A stretch of DNA of 64,000 bases from Chloranthus sessilifolius. Its lineage: Eukaryota > Streptophyta > Magnoliopsida > Chloranthales > Chloranthaceae. The position numbers and the translations under genes are program-made. A model generated the notes under the pieces. That model saw nothing but the letters and a program-made list of their open reading frames with translations. It was not told the DNA's origin and ran no database searches. Shown one piece after another: positions 25,544-37,500 of the stretch (position 1 is its first letter; each line of letters begins with the position of its first letter). Where the stretch lies: positions 127,996,831-128,060,830 of the forward strand of contig CM037585.1 of assembly GCA_021018995.1 (NCBI GenBank), read 5' to 3'.

Positions 25544-28500
25544 AATGTATATATGTTTCTTTTTTCAATATCTCGAACTTCCATTACTGATGCTTATATT
25601 TGGATATGAGAAAATGATGTATTTTTAGTAAATACAGCATATACTATGTTTATAAAATCATCATTGTCTCCAAAGAATGCTAAATCTCTGATTCCATATA
25701 ATAAAATGGGGTGCAGTTAGTTATATTCCTCTGGGTTGCTGTCATGCTGTGTTTGACACTATTTTTTATTCTTTATATATTTTATGAATATCTAATATTA
25801 TCTACTTTTATTTGATAAGCTCGAAAGGTACAAAATACAAAGAAAAATAATAACAAAATGAAAAGGCTCCCAAACCCCAAAAGACACCTATTTAAAGCTC
25901 CATCCATAATGAAAACCTTAAAGAAAACTATAAAATCCTTCCCTTAACGACTATTTTATTCCTTTCTCTCCCCTTTCCAAACTGATCAGCTCTGAGTTCC
26001 AATGTGAACGCAAGGGAATCACGTATTCTCTAACCATTCCATCTCTTTCTACTTTATGGTGAATTTCCAAGATGGTCTAAAACTTTTTGTTACTGGAAGC
26101 AACCTCAATCTACAGTTTCAACGCGTTTACATTAGGAAGAAGGGACCAGCAGGCCCATATGGTCTCAACCTCCATCGTGCTAGAAGTGCCAATCAAATTT
26201 TCAAAGGATTAGTTCTCCTCCCCTCTGGAATTTCTATGAACTCCTCGCACCTTGGCCAAACCTAGATGCCTTCCGATGCAAGCATGAAAGTTAAAGCTCT
26301 ATCCAACCATTAAGAAAAATTTCCTATTCATCTTAGCTTCAAGCTTAAACATGCATGTGTGCATTACCAAATGACACATTTACAGTAACTTCCTTTAGTA
26401 TTTAATGTTTATTTGAAACCTTGCTGGCTGATCTAGGGATGAAGGGAGGTCATTTCACGTGGACAACTGTCAAGACAACCCTACCTTCTGTAGACTCGAT
26501 AGATTTCTCTGTAATGTGGATTGGTTAGATCTGATGTCGGGAGGAGGTGTTGACTGCTGACCCACTACGGTCTTCGACCACAAACCTATTATTTTAATAA
26601 TGTTACTCCGGCTAACGGTGGTCTGATCCCATTTAAGTTTGAAAACTGCTGGTTGGGACAATGATGATTTCAGGGACCGTGTTCCCATCTGGTGGAACGA
26701 GGGGTAGCGCCAACTGTCTTCTTGGCTAAGTGCAAAAACCTTAAGCTTAAAATCAAAGCTTGGAACACCGACAACTCTCACAATATTTCCCAAATGAAGG
26801 AAAGTACCCTTACGTAGCTGAAGGTTTTTGACAGTTTGGAGGAAGATCGTCAGCTATCCCTGGAAGAGCTGGATCTTAGACTCGCCCTCAAGCTGGCTTT
26901 GAACAGGAAATGTCTTGATGAGGAGAAGATGCGGCAGCAGAAATCTAAAGCCCACTAGCTTCAAGAGGGAGATGGTAATACAAAAATTTTCCACACGGTT
27001 GCTAATGGCTGTAGAAAGAAAAACAGTATTAATGTTGTCGAAATCGATGGGATCAGATACCAGGAGCACTCGGATACGGACTGACGCCCTTCTTTGGATG
27101 ACCTTCCTTTTGACTCCACCTCTGATGAGGCTGCTTCTCTCGAAATCCCGTTTGCTGAAGAAGAAATCAAGGATACCATTTCTAGCAGTGGCAAAAATAA
27201 AGCTCCGGGTCCGGATGGATTTACAACGGAGTTCGTTCAAAAATTTTGGGACACCATTAAACCTGATCCCATGAATCTCCTTTATGACTTCTATCACACG
27301 GGCAGGATAAATAAAAGCATGAATTCTATCTTCCTGGCCATTATCCCTAAGTGTGAAGGGGCAGTGGATATCAGGGACTTCAGGCCGATCTGTCTTCTCA
27401 GAGTCCCGTACAAAATCGTGGCAAAGGTGCTTACCGTCTTAAGAAGGTGATTGATGAACTCATATCTCTGAATCAGTCGGCTTTCATAACTGGGAGGATG
27501 TTGCTTGATGCTGCGGTCACTGCTCATGAAGCGATTCACTCAGCCCATTCTCAGGGCACTAAGGCCATCATATTCAAAATTGATATGGAAAAGGTGTACG
27601 ACATGGTGGACTGGAACTTCCTCCAATATATGCTCCTGAGGATGGGTTTTGGCGGGAAATGGAGACATTGGATCAAGGGATTCTACTCTTCTGTCAAGTT
27701 CTCTATTCTTATTAATGGAGTCCCTAAATGTTTTTTAAGAAGCTCTAGAGGTTTTCGGCAAGGAGACCCCTTATCGCCGATGTTGTTCAATCTGGTTGGA
27801 GAAGCTTTGCATCGTCTCCTCAAGCATGGATCTGAGCTTGACCTGTTTCACGGGTTCCGTGTGGGGATGGGCAATCTCTCTATTTCCCACCTTCAATATG
27901 CTGATGATACTGTCATTTTTTGTGAAGCAGAAGAATCGGAAATTGTGGGTGTTCTTAATATCATCTCGGTGTACGAAGCTGTTTCGGGGCAGAGAGTTAA
28001 TCTCCATAAATCGATGATACCAGGGGTCAATACTTCTCAGGATACTATCGCCATCTTTGCGGATCAGCTGGGGTGTCTCCCATAGGTCAAAATATCGTCC
28101 GATACGTATCGGTTTTGGACCTCACCAGTACGATAAATAGGCTTATTCTCAGATACCCCCCCCCCCCCCAAATAGTCAATTTATCGTTCGATACGGGCAA
28201 ATTATTGCCCATATCAGATGATAAATTGAAATTATCAGACGATAATTTTAATTTATTGTCCGATAATATGGTGAAAAAACACAGTGACCCTTAAAACCTT
28301 CAAATTATCGGTGTAGGGCCCAACCACTTAAAGGGCACGGGTTTGAAGGTTTTTTAGCCGAAAAAACCCTTTTTTTCCTCCCATTTCTTTCTCGTTCTCA
28401 GGCCATTCTTCTTCCTCTTCACTTCTTAGCCACCGGGAGACCCAAAATTTCACTACCGATTACCCGGAAAGCTTGGGATCGCCGAAGAACACGAAGAAGG

Positions 28501-31500
28501 TACGTGTTCTACCATTTTAGGTCATCTTTCCCTCATTTTCTTACATTTTAAGGGTTAAAATTTCAAGATCTACTCTTAAATATGGTAGATCTACCCTTAA
28601 ATTTCAAGATCTTGCCTTAAATTTCAAGATCTACTCTTAAAATGTCAAGATCTACCCTTAAATTTCAAGATCTACCCATAAATTTCAAGATTAACCATTA
28701 AATTATTTATAAACATTAAAATAAGAAATATTAACAAAATAATTAAAATAAAGAACTTCTCATGGTTTTGCCATTTTTCTCTTAAGTATTTTTAATCAAA
28801 TGGTGCAAATATATTTAATTATAGATGCATTTTTTAAGCATATTCTATATTTAATTATGGGGTATGTGTCACATACCCCATAACACATGCGACACATTTA
28901 ATTGATGTGTCACATTTGTATTTGATGTGTCCCATGTGTCATGGGGTATGTGACCCATGCCAAAATTGATGTGTCATACATGTAATTGACGTCACATGTG
29001 GCACATACTCCATGACACATCAGTTACACATGTTTCACATGTGTCATGGGGTATGCGACACATGTGACACATCAATTACACATGTATCACATGTGTTATG
29101 GGGTATGTGACACATCAATTACACGTGTCGCGACACATGTAATTGATGTGTCACATGTGTCATACCCCATGACACACAATTACACATGTGTCACAACACA
29201 TGTAATTGATGTGTCACACATGTGACATACCCTATGACACATCAATTACTCATGTGTTGCATGTGTCTTGGGGTATATGACACATCAATTACACATGTCA
29301 CACATACCCCATGATGCGTTTGACACATCAATTTCAAATAAATATGATTTTCAAATAAATATGATTTTCAAATATTTTAAAAATTAGAATAATATGATTT
29401 TCTAATATTTTCAAAAGTAGAATAATATCAACAAAATACTATTTTCAAATGTAATATAAAATTTTAAATTTTTTTAAAATAATATGAAATAAATATGGTA
29501 AAGTATAATCTAGTATTTTAAAAATAAGAATAATATCAAATAAATTTGATAACGTATAATCTAATATTTTAAAAATAAGAATAATATGAAATAAATTTTC
29601 AAATGTAATCTAATTTTTTTAAAAATTATAATAATATCAAATAAATTTGATTTTCAAGTGTAATCCAAATGTTTTAATTTAATCCAATCGTTTGCTCATT
29701 CATGCAGGTGAAATAAATAAATATGGTACATGGACAAGATCTAGCCTGACAATACAGCACAACAATAGATGGTGAGACTCTGAATAGAATGTAAGCTCTG
29801 TGGAAAAAATTTCTAGGAGGAGGTATCACACGGTTGAAGGAGCATTTAGGTCACGTTAAGGGAGAGACAAAAGGATGTCTCAATGTACCCAGAGAGGTGA
29901 GAGAAGTTGTCTGAGCCAGTCTACAGGCAGCAAAGGGAAAGAAAAAGCAGAAGTTGACCAAGATAGAAAAATGTATGAGAGAATAAAGAGGGGAGATCTA
30001 GAGTTTCTTGCACCTGAATCTGAGGATGATGAGGATGAACAGACAACGAGAGTCATGAGGGAGAGTGCTAGAGAAGCACGACATCGATAATATCAGGGAG
30101 TAGCCAATTATCGATTTCGGTCCAGGTTGAGGGGCCCATCCATACCTGCGGTTGGTGGTGGATCTAGTTATAGGCCACATGTTGATGATGATGAGGATAT
30201 TCAGGAGACTGTTGGGTTGCGTAGGTCAACATCCGTGAGGGAGACCAGGCCGTACTACAAGTCCCATGGATCCATTCATATATCGGACAAAAGGCTTCAA
30301 ACAAAAGGCTTCAAACAAACTAAATTGAGTGCAATGTCACTGAAAAAATTGGGGAAGAAACTTGAAAAATCCATTGCAAAGTTCTTGTTATGCAACCACA
30401 TTCCGAGTCAGGTTGTGGAGTCACCGTACTTCAAAAGTATAATTGATACAAGTGCAGAAGTTGGTCCAGGAGTTAAAAAGCCTTCTGCATACGTGGTATC
30501 TGGGCTCTTACTAGATGAGTACAAGGAGATAGGAGCTTATGTGGACAACTTTCACGAAGTATGGGATGAGAGAAGTTGCACAATTATATGCGATGGATGG
30601 ACCGGTCCCACAAGGAAGAGTTTGATCAACTTTTTAGTCTATAGCGATGTCGGGACAGTATTTCTAAAATCAGTTGATGCTTCTAAACACGGGAAAACGG
30701 TTGATTACCTCTTCCAACTAATGGATAAGGTAGTTGAAGAGGTTGGAGAGAAGCGGGTTGTGCAGGTGGTAACAGACAATGCCGCCAATTATAAAGCCGC
30801 AGGAAGACAGTTAATATTGAAGAGACATCACTTGTCCTAGACTCTATGTGCCGCTGATTACGTGGACCATATTCTTGAGGATTTGAGAAAATGAAGTAAG
30901 GCACAGACAACTATTCAGATGGGAAGAACGATTACTTCCTACCTATACAACAGTGACAAGTTGCACTTCAATATATGATCTATCACTTTGACTGTTCAGA
31001 TCACCCACATCTTAAACCATTGATGGTATAAGATCATTTAAACACCAATTTGGTGCTTAAATGACGGCCAGGAGAGTCGGTCCCATATATTTATTGTGGC
31101 CAACTTGGATACAATCCCATGTAATCGATATTTTTCTTCGAGCTTTGGTGAGGACATTAGTGAGTGGTTCCTCTGAGCTCACTTGATGAGTACAAAATTC
31201 ATTTGACTCCACTCATATGAAGTGATAAACCACTTCAATATCCCTTGTTCTCTCGTGGTTCACTTAGTTGGCTGCAATGTAGAGTGCATTCTTATGATCA
31301 CCATATAGGGTGTGGGATGTTTCACATGGACTCCGAGATCGGCCAAGACAAATTTCATCCACATTCCCTTACGAGCTCCTTGGTTCATGACTCTATACTT
31401 GGTTTTAGTGCTTGAGTGGGATACCACTTGATACTTTTTTAGTTATCCATGTCACAAAATTACTAGTTACCACCAAGGAGCAATACCTTGTGGTGGATCT

Positions 31501-34500
31501 CCTATCCTTGAGGGATCCGGCCCAATCGTCATTTGTATATATTTCTACATCATGTTGCCCATGATAATTATAAAACAACCCTTTTCTTGGACTTGACATC
31601 AAATATCTGAGAATTCTATAAACATCCAAATGACAACTCTATGGGGAATGCATACACTAACAGGCCACACTGACACTGTACGTAACGACAACATGTGTAA
31701 TGGTGAAATATATATGAGCTTTCCCAGTTCCCACCAAACGTTGATAGATGCCAACGTCGTTAAGTATCTCTCCATCTTCAGCATTCAGTTTGTGATTTAC
31801 ATCTATAAGAGGGTCATTTGGTCTATAATCCCAACGATTGTTTGCTTGAGAAGAACTAAGGTGTGCTTTTGTGGTGAAATAACAAACCCTTTCTTGGATT
31901 TGGAGACCTTGATACCAAGGAAGTACTTTAAGGGACCAACATCCTTGGTATGAAACACTTGGCTCAAATAGTATTTGAGCCTCATGATCTCCTTTCATCA
32001 CTTCTGGGGACCAAAATGTTATCAACATAGACTATAAGAACAGTGAGATGCACTCCCTTCTTAACAAAGAGGTTGTGCTCATATGACTTTACGACATCCC
32101 GACTTAACAGTACCATCATTAAACCTTTTTGAACCATGCGCAAGGGGGTTGCTTCAGTCCTTAGATCGCCCTCTTCAATTTGCAAGCTTGACCTTTTTCC
32201 CTGAAGAGAGAAACTTGGTAGGGGAGCCATGCTAACTTCTTGTGAGTTACCGTGAAGAAAAACATTCTTGACATCCAATTAGGCTACTTTTTATGTGCAG
32301 TAAGTGATAGAAGATCCCTGGTGGAGTTCGATTTTTCCAAGAGCAAAGATGTCTCAATAGTAGTCTCATACGTCGGGGTAAATCCAATACCAACCAATCT
32401 TGCTTTATATGTCTCCATCGAGCCATCATATCTATGTTCATAGTGTAGATCCCTATTCTGCTGTTCATTCTTGCCTCTAACAATCTCAAACTAGAGATGA
32501 AGATTAGGCTGCATAGTAGCCACCACAAGGAGCCATTACCATTCCCCCAGTAATACTAGATCATTGGATTTGATTTGTATGATAAGTAGCCCCCGCCCTT
32601 CTCGCCGGTAATAACGTCCTAAGCCATTCTAATACCATTACATTGTGCATTGACATATGTGATCGCATATGCTATGACACAAGTTTATTAAAAAAAAATT
32701 GGAGATGATTATGCCATCACCTATTGAGTAGGCAATGGCATAATTGCATACTTATCGCTTATGTCGTCGAATACTTTTGTATACAATAACATAAAGTCCA
32801 ATAATCTTAATATAGAATATGCCATTATTGCATATACAATCTTATTATCTAAAATGGCATATGTGATTGCCTATGACCAAAAACTGGTCCCAACTAATCA
32901 GATGACTTTTGTAGTTTTACTGCTCTACTCTTGATGCAGACAGAAGGTAAAAGAGAGTACGAAGAATTAATGTAGAACTAGCGATGAATGATGATACTAT
33001 CCTATACTAGCGAAAAATATCTAGTCAAATTTTAGAGGTCAATGAGGAAACCCAACATGGGGTGATGGGTCCTTTTATTTCAATATACAAACTAACAAAG
33101 TAAATTAATCAAATCATATCCTAGATGTCTTACTGATTATGGCAATCATTAAATAAAATAAATGAATAAATAAATCCAATTCATCATCATGGTCACAGCC
33201 TCATCTCATCTGAATAAAACATAGATAAATAAATCAAATTGGTTGCCCTATGTGATGTCCCTAAAGTCACACACCGGATCAATGTGCTCATCTGGAGATG
33301 TTGCACTACGTAACATACATAATTAGTGACAAAAGATAAAATATAATAACATAATGATCCAAACTATTGCACAACGGAATGTAAACAATAAAATAAATCG
33401 CCATTCATTCATAAGTAATATGAACTATTAAAAACTGAATTGATAATCAATTAATTACTCATAAATAATGTAATCAATAATCCAAACTAACTCAACTAAA
33501 AAGGTCTCAACAATCTCAAATAAAGCTCTAAATAATATATAAAATAAAAATCTAACTCTCAAAATAAATAAACTCCTAAAGCTCGAAACCGTCTTCTTTC
33601 AAATCCCGGTTTGCGTCATGGATCTCCCTCCATGTCAGTATCCTCGTATCTTGTGATCAACTCATCTCCTGGCCATCCCATTATAAACAATGAAGATGTG
33701 AGTTTAAAAGAATTCCATATGGGCCAGTCATAGGATCGTTAATATAAGAAATCTGTATACAAGCCTTATATGAAGAAATATGATAAACAATGTGAAACAA
33801 AAGCAATAAGATCGTGGCATATATATGAGCAATATAAAACAATACTAAGAATAAGCATTAATACATAACATGTGACTTGTTCATGTCTCTTCCTAGTTTT
33901 TCGTGTGATAATTTTCATTATTAATGTTCAATGCAATGCAACATGAATCTCATTCATCATGATCATTTTTCATCTTTAGTCTGTCGTCCCAATCTTCACC
34001 CTTATCGTACATCAATTGGGTACGGCGCTTCTCTATGGTCTTTTCCTCTTAGACACACACAGTCACCATCTCATATCTTAGATTACTTGCCCATTGGATC
34101 CGAGCTGGTTACGGTATGCAATGGTAATTTCTTAACATATTCATTAATGCTAGTATGCATTATGTCTTCATTAAGTCATATTTTTTATGTCTTTTTCATC
34201 GTATCATATTATTCACTTTAAATAGTAGATGTAAATCTACTCATAACGTTCATGGTGTCTAATTCAGTTATGGTATCATGGTTTAGTCTTGTGAGAATCG
34301 CGACTCTTACCACTTTCATATGCTATGAGATGTACAATAAATATGATGCAAAACCTCGGCAAAAACATCATGCAATATTCCACTTTATTAGTCCATAACA
34401 TTGTCTATTATTATGGTTTCAAATTTATTAAATTCACATGTGTAGGAATAAACATATCAATGTTGCAAAAACCTCGGTAAAAACGTCATGCAATATTCCA

Positions 34501-37500
34501 GTTTATTAGTCCATAGCATGGTCTATTATCATGGTCTCGAATTTATTAAATTCACGTGTAGGAATCAACATATCAATGATGCAAAAACCTCGGTACAAAT
34601 GTCATGCAATATTCCACTTTATTAGTCCATAACATGGTCTATTATCATGATTTCAAATTTATTAAATTCAGATGTGTAAGAATCAACTAAGTGATATGAA
34701 CATTAACATAACTTTCATGTGAGAGTGACATGGCATAAGCATGGTAAATAGCATGTGAAATTGCTACGGAACAATGGTATAAATCATGTAATTCTATAAT
34801 TAATCATACAGGCATATGGTGATTTAAAATAAAATAAGCATGCTCTTGCAATATTTGAAAATGAATTAACCTCATCCTAGCATGATACCTATTCCTAGCA
34901 TTAAAAACCCTTTCCATACCTTATGGTTTCTTGATTTTCTTGCTTTTCTTGATTTATATTTTCTTGCTTTTTCCCACTTCCCTTTTTTATATAAGCTCAC
35001 ACACTTTCTAACTCTCTTACTCTAGTCTAACTCTTAACTCATAATCCTTTGTGGATCATAATGGGTCCTTGGGACCCATCCTAACATCTCCTCTTAGGCT
35101 TAAGTGAAGGCTCAATGGCCTTATCTTGGGTTTTTAATTAGTTAATGAGTCTTTAGTTAGTTAATGAGTCTTTAATTAGTTATTGGGTCTTTAATTTTTA
35201 TTTGATCGGTAATAAGACTTAAATTAATAACCAGCAAGACACTGAAAGGACCAATACAAGGGCAGCACAACCAAAAAGGAAAACAACAAGAAAAAGAAAA
35301 AGAACAAGGACCCCATACAGCCAAAGAGGCAGAGACAAGCCAGCTTGACAGCTAATCTTACCACTCCAGCCAATACAACTCCCCATGGGAGAACTATCAC
35401 CCCTAACTCCATCGCTCCCTCTTGCGGCCTAAAACCATTTTAGGTCCCTAACAGACTTCATAATCATTCCCACAAGCCGACGTTTACGCTTGAAAATCTG
35501 CATGTTTCTCTCGAGCCAGATGCTCCAATTCACTACAAAGAAAGCCGCCTTCCAGTAGTCTCCTAGCTGACCTTCAAAACTAACGGAAGACCATGCCAGA
35601 AACTGCTGGTAAGTCATTGAATGGGTGACCCAATACATTTCAAAGGACTTTAGGATGATGCTCCAGATCTTGTGAGCCACCCAACAATGAAGGAAGAGGT
35701 GCACAACGGACTCTTCTCCATGGAGGCACATCACACATTGGTTGGGCATAACCTTCCCCCGTCGAATGAGTTGATCGATCGTTAGAATTTTTCCTTTGAA
35801 CAGTGTCCATGCGAAGAATTTTATTTTGGGGGGGATGGTTGCCTTCCACAAACCCGGTCCTTGAAATCTGATCAACGAGTGACTCAAAAGCATCCGATAG
35901 TACGATTTGACACTGAAGCTGCCATTTTTGCTAGGAGTCCAAACTCGCTTGTCATGACCGTGAGGGTTCCGACGAACTTTGTAGAGAGAGTGCAGTAACT
36001 TAGTAAAGGAGGCCATCTCGTTACCTCTCAGGAGCCTACGAGTGGTGACATCCCACAGCCTTCTCCCTTGGGTCTCCGTGACAAATTCAGCGATCAGCCC
36101 CTGAGGATTCGTGGAGATGTTGAAGATGTCCGCGAAAGACGATTTGAGAGGAATACGCTCTGCCCAAGCGTCCTCCTATAACCAATTCTGGGTACCACAA
36201 CCCCAACTGAATCTAGTCCATCTTTCGTAAAGAGACCATGTCCCAAAGGTGCCTTCCACCAAGCCGATGTGCCTCTGTGGACCGTAGTGCTGATGCCCCA
36301 ATTACCATTCGAATGCCCATACTTTTCAACCATTACAATGCGCGAAAGGCTGTTGCTTTTGCTAACAATACCTGCTTGCCAAAACCATTTCCCTAGGAGT
36401 GCAATATTGGTCCACCTCAGACTACAAATTCGAAGGCCGCCACAACTTGCTGGACGTTGGCAGGTGTCCCAGTTAACAAGATGGTATCGTTTATCTAGAG
36501 CCAATATCTCCCAAAGGAAGTTCCTTTGGATTTGCTCTAGTCGGTTGATCACTCCAATCGGGCATTTGAACATCGACATATAGAAGATGGGCAGACTGGA
36601 CAGGACCAATTTAACCAGGAGGCGACCTCCACTGTTGAGCAGTTTTCCCTTCCACGATGATAGTAGTTGTTCAAATCTTTGAATTACTGGTTCCCTTGCT
36701 CTAGCTGATGGTTGTCTGAGCCTGAGAGGTTGGCCCAAGTACTTGATAGGGAACTTCTCGATTGCACAATTCATAGTAGTTGCTAAGTTTGCCATCATTA
36801 GGTCGCTAATTCTGATTCCCATAATCGCCGACTTGAGTAAATTAATGCGCTGACATGAAACAACCTCGTACACAGAAAGGACCTCTGTGAGAGACCTGAA
36901 CTCCTCCACATCAGCCTTCCCAAATAGGATGGTGTCATCCGCGTACTGGAGGTGCGAGATGGAACGACCCTAAGAACCCACCTGAATTTCGAATATAAGC
37001 CACAACTGTCTTGCCTTCGCAATGAGACCAGTTAGTGCTTTGCCCACCATATTGAATAAGAATGGGGAGAGCGGGTCACCCTGACGGATCCCTCTGGAGA
37101 TTTTGAAGTACCATGTTGGCGTCCCATTAGTCAACACAGAAAACCAAGCCGAGGAGTAACAGGCTCACATCCACCCCCTCCAGGTGGACCCGAACCCAAG
37201 CCTGTCGAGCATATAGTCTAAGCAGTCCCAACTTACACGGTTGTAAGCCTTCAGCATATCCACCTTCCAAAGGGCTCCAGGTTGACGCGTGTAGTGGGCC
37301 GAGTGAATCACCTCTTGGGCCACTGCCACCAGGTCCAATTGTCTCCCATGAACGTACGCTCCCTGATTGACCGAAATGATCTTGCCCATAAACAGTTTGA
37401 TTTTGTTAGCCAGCACTTCGAAGATGATTTTATACAGACAATTAATAAGGCAGATCGGGCGAAAATCCAAAAGATCCTCTGCCCCGTCTCTTTTGGGGAT

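Larger units (their letters stand above)
28081..30970 (+). mobile_element. hAT element of the CATGGGTCAAAAT family with transposase, right end lost
   Basis: The left terminus CATAGGTCAAAATATCG followed by tccgatacgtatcgg units matches the three short MITEs at 13324, 39570 and 51948. Interior stretches (atcagatgataa, gacgataatt) match the longest MITE. A DUF659-type transposase is encoded at about 29770-30965. The element stops near 30970 at the copia fossil, so the right terminal repeat and target duplication are missing. The natural reading is that this is the transposase-bearing relative of those MITEs. Confidence 0.75.

Noticed and set aside
26854-27297. Minus-strand 147-codon open frame
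   Set aside because: It is the antisense shadow of LINE 2 reverse transcriptase.
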